From Halolamina sp. CBA1230 (GTDB lineage Archaea > Halobacteriota > Halobacteria > Halobacteriales > Haloferacaceae): a stretch of 64,000 bases of DNA. Location of the stretch: positions 1 through 64,000 of the forward strand of contig NZ_CP054589.1 in assembly GCF_002025255.2 (NCBI RefSeq). The letters run 5' to 3'. Positions 28,618 through 39,000 of this stretch are shown here, piece by piece (the stretch's first letter is position 1; the number at the start of each line of letters is the position of its first letter). Below the pieces are notes generated by a model. The model was not told the origin of the DNA. It was given only the letters and a program-made list of their open reading frames with translations, and searched no databases. Position numbers and translations under genes: made by a program.

Positions 28618-29037
28618 ATGTCACAGGACCAGACTCCCTCCGACCCTGAGCGTAGCGTCGAAAACCAGTCACCGCTGACCGGGAAGATCCCTCGGCAAGC
28701 AGCGCTCACCGTCGTCCTCCTGAGCCTGTTCGCTGTCCAGCCGGTTGCCGCCCAGAGTAACGCGGTCTGTAGCGCAGACAACCTCCCGGGCATGATTGAG
28801 GGGTTCTTCCAGCTGACCACAGCGCTGGGAATCGTCGGCCTCGCCATCGTCTGGCAGGCGGACTCCCTGATCGAGATGTTCACCCTCAATCCCGAGCAGA
28901 AGAAGGGTCTCAAGCGCCACAAACGGTCGGCGATGAAGTCCGCGGTCGTCCTCGTCGTCCTCGGCCCGCTGTACACGGTTGCCGGGTCGATGATGGGCCT
29001 CCCGCTGGCGCAGTGCGTCAACCTCGTCCCCTGGTAA
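28618..29037 (+). CDS. Small two-helix membrane protein, VirB2/TrbC-pilin-like
   Basis: A 139-residue protein with a basic segment, a signal-like helix ending QPVAAQSNA near residue 44, a second hydrophobic segment (TALGIVGLAIVWQ), a basic loop (KKGLKRHKRS) and a third helix. A short secreted protein with two membrane helices split by a basic loop, at the head of a conjugation-type operon, is what VirB2/TrbC pilins look like. Two cysteines (in AVCSADN and AQCVNL) flank the mature part. Sequence identity to pilins is not evident, so this rests on layout. Confidence 0.5.
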   Translation: MSQDQTPSDPERSVENQSPLTGKIPRQAALTVVLLSLFAVQPVAAQSNAVCSADNLPGMIEGFFQLTTALGIVGLAIVWQADSLIEMFTLNPEQKKGLKRHKRSAMKSAVVLVVLGPLYTVAGSMMGLPLAQCVNLVPW

Positions 29038-29064
29038 GCACTCCACAGCCCCGTTGCGAGCCCT

Positions 29065-30798
29065 ATGAACCATCGAGAGCTCTCCGTGCTCATGGCCGGC
29101 TTGCTCGCGACGAGCCTAGTCACGGGTATCGTCGCCGCTGACCCACCGCGACCGGGTACGGAGGGGAACGGACTCACCGAGAACGAGTCGGCAACGCTGT
29201 GGTCACGTGATGCGGACAGCTACATCGGCCAGGAGGAGTACCGCCAGCGCTACGGCGAGAATCGCTCCGCTGTCCATCAAGTCGCGAACGGGACGGACAT
29301 TACGTTCAAACGACCGCCGGCGACTGCGGCGACGTGGACGCGGAACGACTTCGAGGACCTCGACGCCGGTGGGGCAGACACGTCCGTCCATCCACCGCAC
29401 GCGGACCTCGAGGACGGCGTCTTCATCGAGGATGCTCAGGCGACGATCTTCGCGGTCCAGCCCTCTACTCGTGGACACCTCGAGTCCGGTGACACCCCAC
29501 TGTACATCGCGCCGAATGGGACGATGCGCGGGTTCGTTGATTACCGCGTTCGCGTCCCCAACGGGAGTTCCTCCGGCAATACGACGATCTCGTGGTCGCT
29601 CACGGAGCACGAAATCGAAGAAGTCCGGTTGCAGAAGGACGGCGAGACCATCGCCGAGCGTGACGGGGCCCATACGCCTGCCCTCGACTACGAGATCGAG
29701 GACGACTGGAGTGCGAATCTCACGCTGGAAGCGGAGATAAGCGTTCGGCTGAAGAAGACCGTCAGAACCGATCTGGGTGACCGGACGGACGTCGACGTCA
29801 CCTATCGGACGGAATCACGCAACGTCTCCGATTCGATCGCCGTCGAGATCTACGATCTCTCGGCGTACCCCTACTACGCCGAGTATCCGAACGGCGACGC
29901 CGGCGTGGCCATCTTCCAGTCGCGACCGTGGCAGGGGTACACGCTCACGGAGGACGGTGAGGCACGGGTCCGTGGCATCTGGCGGTTCTACACCGCTCGG
30001 GACACAAACTGGGACACGCTCGTTCGGTCGAATCGGACTGCTAGTGCGACCGTTCAGTCGGACGCGATTCCGGTGTATGTCCACGCCTATCCCTCGCGGA
30101 TCGGGCCGCGTGCCGAGCCGGTTCGAGACGGGCCGGAACTCATCGAGACCTGGGGGACTGACCGCCCGTCACCAGTCGGCACCATCGGTGAGAACATCAA
30201 TATCGACATCGTCAACCAGTCGTACACGACGACGTACGGCGTCGCCGTTCGAGCTGAGAACGTCGATCGAGAGGCGCTGCACGTTGCGGGCATCATCCGG
30301 GGCGTGAATGCGTCAATCGTCGAGCCGGATGCCGGGTCCGAGCGACAGCTCCGCCGCAGTAATCTCACTGTCGAGGTCATCCAACAGAATCAGTCGCAAG
30401 CCACGCTCAGGGTCGAACTGCGGGACAATCAAGCTGGTGCGCCGATCGCGCTCGACGATAACCGTCAGTATCCAATCGGCGGCACCACCCGGAACGGGTA
30501 CATCACGGTCGCGGATCAGCGCGTCGAGACCAACGCCTCGGGGGTGGCGATCGTGACCATCGACGAACCGGGCATCTACACGGCTCGGTACTATCCGGGC
30601 TCGTGGCTCGGTCACGACCCGGCGTACGTGAGCGATACCGCGACGGCCCGCTGGCATCCACTCGGGACGATCGACAGCTGGTTTGCGCTGGTGTTCGAGG
30701 TCGGCTGGCAGCTCCTACCCTTCTTCGTGATGTTCTACGCTGGCAAGCGCCTCCTGCGGATGCTCGGCCCAGAAGACATCTTCCAACGCAATTCATGA
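29065..30798 (+). CDS. Large secreted, C-terminally anchored protein of the transfer operon
   Basis: A 577-residue protein. The N-terminus is a Sec-type signal (LLATSLVTGIVAADPP), followed by about 490 residues of beta-rich, Asp/Thr-rich extracellular sequence with many N-x-S/T sites, and one C-terminal hydrophobic segment (WFALVFEVGWQLLPFFVMFY) with a short basic tail. Topology predicts most of it outside the cell. No enzymatic motif was seen. It could form the external part of the transfer apparatus or a surface adhesin. Its stop overlaps the lipoprotein gene's start (ATGA). Confidence 0.6.
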   Translation: MNHRELSVLMAGLLATSLVTGIVAADPPRPGTEGNGLTENESATLWSRDADSYIGQEEYRQRYGENRSAVHQVANGTDITFKRPPATAATWTRNDFEDLDAGGADTSVHPPHADLEDGVFIEDAQATIFAVQPSTRGHLESGDTPLYIAPNGTMRGFVDYRVRVPNGSSSGNTTISWSLTEHEIEEVRLQKDGETIAERDGAHTPALDYEIEDDWSANLTLEAEISVRLKKTVRTDLGDRTDVDVTYRTESRNVSDSIAVEIYDLSAYPYYAEYPNGDAGVAIFQSRPWQGYTLTEDGEARVRGIWRFYTARDTNWDTLVRSNRTASATVQSDAIPVYVHAYPSRIGPRAEPVRDGPELIETWGTDRPSPVGTIGENINIDIVNQSYTTTYGVAVRAENVDREALHVAGIIRGVNASIVEPDAGSERQLRRSNLTVEVIQQNQSQATLRVELRDNQAGAPIALDDNRQYPIGGTTRNGYITVADQRVETNASGVAIVTIDEPGIYTARYYPGSWLGHDPAYVSDTATARWHPLGTIDSWFALVFEVGWQLLPFFVMFYAGKRLLRMLGPEDIFQRNS

Positions 30799-31655
30799 AA
30801 CGAGATACCCCACCCATCAGTAGGCGAACCGCCCTCCGAACAGTCGCCGGCGCCGCACTCACAACCATTGCTGGGTGTATGAATACAAATGGGAACTCCG
30901 GAACACCCAGTAATGGGTCTCCATCCCAGAATGACCAAGGTCCACTTCAGCGTGTTGCAGTCGATGGGACAGCGATCGTGGTGGAGCTCTCGGAAGATAC
31001 CGAAATTAGCCAAGTCAACCTCGTCCAGCCGGATGGAGAACTGTTCGGTCAGCGTGACGTAGCAACAGGAGTACAGCAGGTTTCTTTCGAGATTGGGACC
31101 TCCTACGCACCAGGGGAGTATCGTGTTCTCGCGTTAGAGGGCGAAGAGACTGTGCAAGAGTCCGCTCTTTCGGTTCAGCCGGATCTTAGCATCGTGGAGA
31201 TGGGGATCGGGAAGAATCAGCCTGAAGAGATGTGGGATAGCTCGAGTGACAAAATCTCAAAAGAGGCCTTCGTATCTGTCGAAAACCAAGGTAATGGCCC
31301 GGATGCGATTACGCAACTTCTATTTATTGGTGATGTTCCATATCCCTCGGATGAGGAAGGGACGAACTATGATGAAAACAACGATGTTAGTGGTATATAC
31401 GACCCAGAAAAGGATACAGAAGTTGACGAGGTAGTCATAGAACCGGGAGAGCAGCTTACACTGTACAGTTACCGTTCACCGTTTGCGTTCGTTCGAGGTG
31501 AGGGGACTTCGTGTGAGAGCGAGGAACAAACCGGAAGCTTCGAAGTCATTCTAGAAACACGAGTAGGGGCTAACCGAGTTTCCAATCCTTACAGTATCCA
31601 CTACTCCGCGTCAGAAGAGTTCGATAATTGTGAGATCACAATTAGTGAGGACTAA
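30795..31655 (+). CDS. Tat-type lipoprotein
   Basis: A 286-residue protein. I place the start at the ATG at 30795, which overlaps the previous stop by four bases; an open frame to 30603 is in the upstream gene. The N-terminus SRRTALRTVAGAALTTIAGC has the twin-arginine motif and a lipobox ending in Cys, the common haloarchaeal export signal. The mature part has beta-sandwich-like segments and a CARDB-like pattern (SIVEMGIGKNQP...VSVENQGNGPDAI). It is probably an outer-face component of the transfer machinery; no exact function can be assigned. Confidence 0.65.
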   Translation: MKRDTPPISRRTALRTVAGAALTTIAGCMNTNGNSGTPSNGSPSQNDQGPLQRVAVDGTAIVVELSEDTEISQVNLVQPDGELFGQRDVATGVQQVSFEIGTSYAPGEYRVLALEGEETVQESALSVQPDLSIVEMGIGKNQPEEMWDSSSDKISKEAFVSVENQGNGPDAITQLLFIGDVPYPSDEEGTNYDENNDVSGIYDPEKDTEVDEVVIEPGEQLTLYSYRSPFAFVRGEGTSCESEEQTGSFEVILETRVGANRVSNPYSIHYSASEEFDNCEITISED

Positions 31656-31657
31656 CG

Positions 31658-32773
31658 ATGGTGGACCTGATTGATGTCGTCCTAGAGGGATTCAAAGACG
31701 TCGTCGATTGGGTGATTTCCCTCTTCATGGAGGGGTTGAACACCGGTTATGAAACCCTCACTGAGGAGATGTTCGGGACTCCGACGCCCGAAACGGAAGG
31801 TGCATTTGTCTTTGGTGCGCCAACAAACGGACCCTGGCCAGCAATTCGCGATGCGTTGGTTGGAGGTGAGATTATGCTTATCTCACTGCTCCTTCTGGTA
31901 ATGTGCGTTCAAGGGCGACACACAGTCCGGATTTTCAATATCGGAAGTGCATATGAAGCAAGACGGACAAAGAAGACCGCTTGGGTTGGCGCATTCCTCA
32001 TCATCAGCTGGTACTGGGTCAGTGTTCTTGGTCTCTACATCGTCGACGGGTTCACGATTGCGTTGATGCCGAGTCTGGAAACCCTGGGTGATGCGATGCT
32101 GAATTTCCTCAAAGAGTCACTGACCAATCCAGGGCTTGCATTCATGTTCGCAATCGTTGGCGGCCTCTCGATGTGGGCACTTGAAGCCCTCTACTACATT
32201 CGAGAGGTGTTACTTTACGTGTATGTCTACGGAATGCCGATAGCGTTTGCTCTCGCCTATGGTAATGTTCCAGTCCTTTCGGACATTGCGATGGGATTCT
32301 CGAAGCGGTTTGTCCCTTTGGCGGTTCTACCCCTCCCAGCAGCAGTCGTGTTCAAAGGATACGACCTGCTCTATTCGGAAGGAGCACTCACGCCAAATGG
32401 TGCGTTTCTGAAGTACCTAGTTGCCGCGTCACTGCCTCTTATCGCGCTTTATCTCACGTGGAAGACGTTCAAATACGCGACCCCGTTGACGGCCAAAGTC
32501 GTCGGCGGTGCAACGAAAGGCGCAGCACTCGTTGGCGGTGTTGCTGCCGGAGCCTACGTCGGTGGCGCCGGCGTCGCGACGACTGCCGCTCGGTGGGGGC
32601 CGAAAGCCGCTGCCGGCCAGGCCGTCGCGCAAAAAGCAGCTGCCCGCGGTGGACACGGAGAAGACGGTAGCGGCACGCCGTCGTACCGCCGTACCGAGAA
32701 TGACCCCGGTGGAGCGACAGCCGAATCGGCGAGTGACGACCACGGTATGGACTTTGACCGCGGTATCCACTAA
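31658..32773 (+). CDS. Polytopic membrane protein, VirB6/TrbL-like
   Basis: A 371-residue protein with an amphipathic N-terminus, about six to seven hydrophobic helices between residues 65 and 275, and a C-terminal Gly/Ala-rich, flexible region (GAALVGGVAAGAYVGGAGVA) ending in a charged tail. This shape is that of VirB6/TrbL channel proteins of type IV secretion, placed as usual upstream of a VirB4-type ATPase. Sequence similarity to known VirB6 is not visible by eye, so the label comes from topology and position. It starts two bases after the lipoprotein stop. Confidence 0.55.
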   Translation: MVDLIDVVLEGFKDVVDWVISLFMEGLNTGYETLTEEMFGTPTPETEGAFVFGAPTNGPWPAIRDALVGGEIMLISLLLLVMCVQGRHTVRIFNIGSAYEARRTKKTAWVGAFLIISWYWVSVLGLYIVDGFTIALMPSLETLGDAMLNFLKESLTNPGLAFMFAIVGGLSMWALEALYYIREVLLYVYVYGMPIAFALAYGNVPVLSDIAMGFSKRFVPLAVLPLPAAVVFKGYDLLYSEGALTPNGAFLKYLVAASLPLIALYLTWKTFKYATPLTAKVVGGATKGAALVGGVAAGAYVGGAGVATTAARWGPKAAAGQAVAQKAAARGGHGEDGSGTPSYRRTENDPGGATAESASDDHGMDFDRGIH

Positions 32774-32775
32774 CA

Positions 32776-33897
32776 ATGTCAACAGACGAAGACGCAGCCG
32801 CACGGCGCATCATGGATCAGTTCGGTGAGGAGAGTCGCATCCCGTATCTCAATATCGAGGAAGGCGACGTCGGCATGCTCATCGCCTTCCCCATTATTGG
32901 GCTGTTTATCGCGGGGCTCACCGGGATCGAATCACTGGCTCTCCCGTTCGTCGCTGGCGGGCTTGGCTTTGGCGTTGCCGTCATCTACGTCTCACCAACC
33001 CACCTAAACGCCTGGACGTGGACCAAAGATGTCTATCGGTACCTCAAACGGCCCCAGATCACGTTCAGTGCGCCCGTCGACGCCGACACGAGTACCAACG
33101 AGTCAGAGCGCAACGAAGGCGGACTCGCGAACTACACGCCGTTCAAGCCGGACGAGCGAACGCAAGACCTCACGAACATCAAGCGGGCATGGCCGGGCGC
33201 TGGTGCCATCCAGCGTGAAGACGGCGCGATGGAGGCGTTCATCGAGATCGATCCAGCGAACATGGATTTCGCAATGTCCGACGACTGGGCGCAACTCCAG
33301 GACGCTGGCGAAGAGTTCGCCAACAAAGAACTGGACTCGAAGCTCAAACTCCACGCCACAACCCGTTCCTTCCCCGTCGAGCAGATCACCGAGACCATCG
33401 AAGATCGACTCACCGACGAAGACGTCACGGAGAACCCGATCTTTCGGGAACTTCTCGAAGAGTACCGGGAGACACGGCCGAAGGAGATGCGTGACCGGGG
33501 CACCCAGCAGGTTCGGTACTACATCGGCGTCGAGGTCACGCCGCTGGAGGTCTACGACCGCTTCCGCGATGAGGGCACCCCCGCCGAGAAGCTGACCCAG
33601 TTCCCCGTCATCGGCTTCCTGTTCAACCCGTTCGTGACTCGTCGTGAGGACCTCACCGACGTCGAGCGCCGCGCACAGATGTTCGAGAAGCTCGACAGCC
33701 GGGTCAACGACGTCCGCGCCGAGTTCATCCAGCAAGCCTCGGGCTGGTCCGCACGTCGACTCAGCACGGTCGAGCTGTTCGTTCTGAATATGGACTTCTG
33801 GAACGGCCGCGAACACGACTACGACGAGGCAGACCGTGTCGTTCGCGACCAATCGATCATCGGCCATTCGCGCCGGGAGGACCCACACGATGCGTAA
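32776..33897 (+). CDS. PrgI / VirB4-N-domain-like membrane protein
   Basis: A 373-residue protein with two close N-terminal hydrophobic helices (VGMLIAFPIIGLFIAGLTGI and LALPFVAGGLGFGVAVIYV), as in the small PrgI/VirB3 family, then about 300 residues of soluble alpha/beta sequence. The soluble part (GAGAIQREDGAMEAFIEIDP...) looks like the N-terminal domain of VirB4/TraC ATPases. So the VirB4 function seems divided between this membrane-anchored half and the ATPase encoded next, with an 8-bp overlap. Inferred from context. Confidence 0.55.
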   Translation: MSTDEDAAARRIMDQFGEESRIPYLNIEEGDVGMLIAFPIIGLFIAGLTGIESLALPFVAGGLGFGVAVIYVSPTHLNAWTWTKDVYRYLKRPQITFSAPVDADTSTNESERNEGGLANYTPFKPDERTQDLTNIKRAWPGAGAIQREDGAMEAFIEIDPANMDFAMSDDWAQLQDAGEEFANKELDSKLKLHATTRSFPVEQITETIEDRLTDEDVTENPIFRELLEEYRETRPKEMRDRGTQQVRYYIGVEVTPLEVYDRFRDEGTPAEKLTQFPVIGFLFNPFVTRREDLTDVERRAQMFEKLDSRVNDVRAEFIQQASGWSARRLSTVELFVLNMDFWNGREHDYDEADRVVRDQSIIGHSRREDPHDA

Positions 33898-36097
33898 CGT
33901 GATCCTCCAGACAGGTGGTGGCGTGCTTGGCCCCGTCATCGGGTGGCTTCAGAACCTGACACCAGCAGAGGGTGCAGTACTTGCCCTTGTGATGGGTCTC
34001 GTCCTCGGCGTCGGCAGCAAACATCTCTGGGACCGCTTCACTGGGGATGATGAACCAGACGTGGACTTCGCGGATGTCCTCGACGAGGAGACACTCACAG
34101 AAGGTGAGGCCGAACGCAAGCTCCTCGACGACATCTCGGAGTCGCACAAGACCGTTACCGCGCCCGGAGCTGTCGAATGGGAAACGCGAGCCGCACGGGT
34201 CGGCGAGCAGTGGACGACGACGCTGTATATCGCTAACTATGCCGACTATCCCAACGACGGGTATCTGAGCGACCTCTTCGAGATGACCGACGTCCAGTTC
34301 GACCTCACCGCGCACATCACGCCGAAAAATCAGGAGCGGGCTCGGAACGAACTGCAGGACATCGCTGACGACCTCCAGGTCGATGCTGACCTCGAACAGA
34401 GTATCCGGAGTGCCTACCTGCAGGAACGCGCCAACGAGGCCGCAGCGACCTACAAGGCCGTCGAGAACGGCGCGAATGTCTTCGACCAGGGGATGTTCAT
34501 CACCGTGCGGGCCGACGAGAAAGACGAGCTCAGGGATGCCGTCCAGACGGTCAAGAGTGCGCTCCGCGACGACCCGGCGAACCTCACACCGAAGACGGCG
34601 ATCTGTCGGCAGGACCTCGCCCTCCAGTCCGCCGCACCCATCGGCGACAACGAGTTCGGCCGGACATCGATCGCCTTGGGCGGGGCTGTCGGTGCGTTGC
34701 TCTCCTCGCCGCACAACGCAACGATCCTCGAGGAGGGTGGCGTCGAGTTCGGGATTCACAAGGACAACCAGAGTCCTGTGGTCATCGACCCGTTCGCCCG
34801 GGACAACGGGTACGCGATGTTCACCGTCGGCGACACCGGCTCGGGGAAGTCGTTCAGTTCGAAGCAGAACTTTATCCGCTCCATCGAGCAGAGCAAGGAC
34901 CGTATCGGCATCATCCTCGAACCGCTGAACAACTGGGCCGGCGTCGCCGAAGCCCTCGACGCCAAACGCATCACTGTCGGCGGGACGCTCGGGCTGAACC
35001 CCCTGGAGATCCGCGAGACGCCCGAGCATGTCCAGCGGGCGATGGGCGAGGACGCGAGCCCATTCAACGAGAAGCTCGACGACGCGATGAGCTTCCTCAC
35101 GAACTTCTTCGCGCTGCGGGGCATCTCGCTGGGTGACCGCCGGACGACGCTCGAACTCGCCCTCAAACGTGCCTACCAGCGCAACGGCATCACCGACGAC
35201 ATCTCGACGCACAGCAATCCGAGTCCGACCATCCGCGAGATGATGGACGTGTTCGAGGATATGGTCGACGAACCTGAGGAATTCGTCGTCCGGTCCGACG
35301 AAGAGGCAGGGAAGATCAAGGAGGATGCGACGTGGCTCCTCGACCAGCTCCGCCCCTTCGAGGACGACGGTCGCCACGCCAACCTCGGCCAGGAATCCGA
35401 CTTCGACATTCGGGACGAGAAGGTCATCTACCTCGACCTCGCCCAGCAAGAGGGCAGCGTCGACAGCAGCACGGCACTGACGATGCAGCTGCTGATCTCG
35501 CTGGTGTACGAGCGGGCGAAAGTCTCGGAGAAGGAGGTGGTGTTCTACATCGACGAGGCCCGCTACATCATGCAGGACGCCGCGAGCCTGGCGTTCCTCG
35601 AAACGGTGTTCCGCCACCACCGCCACCACGATCTCTCGATCCGGCTGGTCACCCAGACGGTCGACGAGTTCTTCGAGCACGCCGAATCCGAGGCGATCTT
35701 GGACCAGTGTGCCGTCAAGCAGTTCCATCGGCTGGACGGAATGGACAAGGAGTGGGCCGACGAGTTCGGGCTGAACTACGCGCAGATGCGGTTCGTCCAG
35801 GACGCCGTGCCCGGCAACGAGGACGCCGGCTTCTCCGAGGCGCTCGTCGGCGTCGACGGCGAGTGGCGCGGCATCCAGGTCAAAGCGATGCCCAAAGAGA
35901 AGCAAGTCATCGACTTCGAGCCAACCGAGCAACGGCGATCCTCGCTCCCCGGTACTGGCGAGAATGCTGTAGACGCGGATGTACAGGCGTTCCAAGACGA
36001 GATTGAACGCCGAGGGACTGACAACGGACAACTCCAATCTGAGCAGACGCCAACAGAGACTGATGGCGGCGAAACGGGAGGTGGCGACGATGCGTGA
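33890..36097 (+). CDS. VirB4/TraC-type conjugative transfer ATPase
   Basis: A 735-residue protein from the ATG at 33890, which overlaps the previous stop (ATGCGTAA). An N-terminal hydrophobic segment (GAVLALVMGLVLGVG) is followed by a charged region. The Walker A motif VGDTGSGKSFSSKQN is at about residue 313, and Walker B VVFYIDEARYIMQDA at about 549. HDLSIRLVTQTVDEFFEH is the sensor-like segment common to VirB4/HerA ATPases. It would power assembly of the transfer channel or pilus. An Asp/Gly-rich tail ends the protein, overlapping the next start by 8 bp. Confidence 0.85.
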   Translation: MRNVILQTGGGVLGPVIGWLQNLTPAEGAVLALVMGLVLGVGSKHLWDRFTGDDEPDVDFADVLDEETLTEGEAERKLLDDISESHKTVTAPGAVEWETRAARVGEQWTTTLYIANYADYPNDGYLSDLFEMTDVQFDLTAHITPKNQERARNELQDIADDLQVDADLEQSIRSAYLQERANEAAATYKAVENGANVFDQGMFITVRADEKDELRDAVQTVKSALRDDPANLTPKTAICRQDLALQSAAPIGDNEFGRTSIALGGAVGALLSSPHNATILEEGGVEFGIHKDNQSPVVIDPFARDNGYAMFTVGDTGSGKSFSSKQNFIRSIEQSKDRIGIILEPLNNWAGVAEALDAKRITVGGTLGLNPLEIRETPEHVQRAMGEDASPFNEKLDDAMSFLTNFFALRGISLGDRRTTLELALKRAYQRNGITDDISTHSNPSPTIREMMDVFEDMVDEPEEFVVRSDEEAGKIKEDATWLLDQLRPFEDDGRHANLGQESDFDIRDEKVIYLDLAQQEGSVDSSTALTMQLLISLVYERAKVSEKEVVFYIDEARYIMQDAASLAFLETVFRHHRHHDLSIRLVTQTVDEFFEHAESEAILDQCAVKQFHRLDGMDKEWADEFGLNYAQMRFVQDAVPGNEDAGFSEALVGVDGEWRGIQVKAMPKEKQVIDFEPTEQRRSSLPGTGENAVDADVQAFQDEIERRGTDNGQLQSEQTPTETDGGETGGGDDA

Positions 36098-39000
36098 GTA
36101 TCTTCGCGTGACGCCAACCTCCGAACCCCTCAATCCGGAGCGTCTACCGCAGGCACTGGAGAGCCTCCACAAACTGACCTCAACGGACTCGACAGGGCTA
36201 GCTGACAAACTCAATCCGCTACATAGCGACACACCGCTACGCTTCGAATTTCTCGCGCTCAGCGAGGGGAAAGATGACCCCGTCGAATTCTACTACGGTG
36301 CCGACGACCATCTGGATACCCTTGAGAAACGGCTCCGGTCGGTCTATCCCGAGACGTTCGACATCGAGCGTACCGAGGTCGACATCGCATCCCGACTCGT
36401 ACAGCCTGTCGAATTCGACCGCGAGACATTCGTCGAGCACTATGAGTCAGGCGAGCTCACGTACGAGTTCGGCCCTGACGAGCAATACGAGAGTGGCACT
36501 GACGACAACAGTCAAGCGGGGTCAGGGGACGCCGAATCAGCCGCGGATGGCGGAACGGTCGGCGACCAGTCTGCCGACCACCTCATCGAGATCGGCGATA
36601 CTGTCCTCGAACTCGCCCCACCAGATGCGATTCCCGAGGATGAGCCACTCACGACGCTTGCCAAACCAACGGTAACATCGGAGGGGACGATACTCGCCCG
36701 GCCAGCGTCCGAATCCGTCTCCCCACTCGGCGTGCGGTGGCAGGGGTCAGCGACTCGGAAACAGGACTGGATGACCTCACTCTCGCCATTCACTGCCGAC
36801 GACGAAGCAGAACTCCCAGCCGTCGATCAGCCAGGTGGTGCGCTCGCGTCGCTTGTCGACCACCTGATGGAGGCGACAGCACCAGTAGCGTTCCAAGTCG
36901 TCTTCCAACGACGCGAGAGCTGGCAGTCCGATGCCGACCTTCGCAAGGAGGACGTCATCGACGGCCGAGACACACTCGCTCAGGAGATTATTGGCTCCCT
37001 TTTCGAACTCGACGATCAGTCGGAGAGCCGGGACAGAAACCAGCTGAGCGACGCCGTTGCAAAACGTGTCGCGGCAATCGAGGCGAAAAATCCGAAGCGG
37101 TCGTTCACCGCGAACATCCGCGCAATCGGGATTCCATCCGGTAGTGACGGTCGCGATGATCTCGATGAGCGGATACAGTCACTTGTCCCAGTATTCGACC
37201 CGCTTGACGGGCCGTACTACCAGGTTGCGGCCGAACGATTACGTGACAGCGGCTTCCGGGCAGCCACGAAAGAACGAAACGCACGAGCGGCGTTGCAGCG
37301 GCTCTTGGATCGTGAGATCACGACCGGCCGTGGGAAGACCCGACCGGAGTTCGTCCTGAGCGGCCGAGAACTCGCGAATTTCGTACTCGTGCCCTCCTCA
37401 GAACAGCTGACTGTCGAGGGGGCACGTGGGGCGCGTGCGGAACAGCAGAGTCGGAACCCATTGCCACGCCCCCACCAGGACCTCATGAGTGAATTCCGCG
37501 ACGGGATGGCAATCGGGTATGCCCTCGACGACACCGGCGAGGCCGAAGACGAGCCGACACACATTCCACCCGGACTGCTGCCCACTCATTACGGCCGGTT
37601 CGGAACAACCGGCTCTGGGAAGTCGAAAGCCCTCATTAACGACCTGCTGTCGCTGTACGACAACACGGAGGGGCCGACGATCCTCATCATCCCGAAGAAC
37701 GACGACATGGCCCAGAACTACATGCGGGCTCACGCACGCCGGTTCGGAATGACCGACCTCGAAGAGAATGTCGTCCACTTCCCGGTCCCAGACGTCCTCC
37801 CCGGCTTCTCGTTTTTCAATCTCGAACCGTCGATGGAGAGTGGACGGCGCCGCGAAGACGCCGTCCAACGGAAGGCCGACCACTACGAGGAGATTTTGAA
37901 GCTCGTGATGGGAACCGACCGCTACGAGCGGGCGACTGTGGCCCCGACTCTCATCAAGACACTCATCAAGGCTCTGTTCGACGAGGAATACGGGCGTGAG
38001 AACGGGCAGTACCGAGCATCGACGGACTACTTCGCCCACCGACAGCTCGAACACGTCGTCGACCAGCTTTGGGAGGCCGGGCCACCGAACGAGAACATCG
38101 GCGACGCCCCGCGGTCGAGCGACGAGGAGGTCACCCGGACGATTCGACGGCAGCTCCAGTTAGATCCGAACACCTTTGCGAACGTGATGGGTGGTGTCGG
38201 AAACCGCCTTGCGTACATTTCACAGGATACGCACCTGCGGCAGATATTCAACAATACCGAGAACCAGTTCGACTTTCGGGATGTCCTCGACGAGGATACG
38301 GTCATCCTCTTCGACCTCGGCGACCTCCGCGACGACGCCGCCCGGATCATGACCGGTGTGATCCTGACCAATCTCGATGCAGCTCTCAAGGACCGCAAAC
38401 AGGCCCTCTCCCAGCACTCGGACGACTACGTCGTGAACTTGCTCGTCGACGAGGCAGCGTCGGTCGTGGTCTCCGACATCATGAATGATCTCCTCGAGAA
38501 AGGCCGGGGATTCCGGCTCTCTGTTGGCCTGTCGATGCAGTTCCCCGAACAGATGGAGGCTGAAGGTGGGCGGAAGATCTACCTGAATGCTCTGAACAAC
38601 ATCGGCAGTTCACTCATCGGGAAAATCAACGTCGACCGGGAACTGGCACGTGCGATGGCCCACGAAGAGATGGACCCTGCGGATTTCGCCAATCGGATCC
38701 GTTCGTTGCCGCGCGGAGAGTGGATCGCCAGCTTGCCAAGCCCGACGTTCGGTGAAACGGGGCCGTATCCGTTCAGTCTCGAACCACTCCCGATCCCACC
38801 GGGCCACCCCGAGAGCGAATCCCCGCTCACTGAGCGTGAAGAGGAGCAGTTCACTGAGACGCTCTCCTCGATGCACGAGGACATCAGTGACGAACACGGT
38901 GTGCCGGCTGAGCCAGACACCGCAACAACGAGCACACCTGCCGACGGACACGAGGTGCTCCATATCGGGAGCGACGACCTGGACGTCGCGATTGCGAACG

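Noticed and set aside
33857-36232. A 791-codon open frame antisense to the VirB4-like gene
   Set aside because: It mirrors a real gene with clear Walker motifs; GC-rich third positions create long antisense frames here, and the frame has no recognisable domains.
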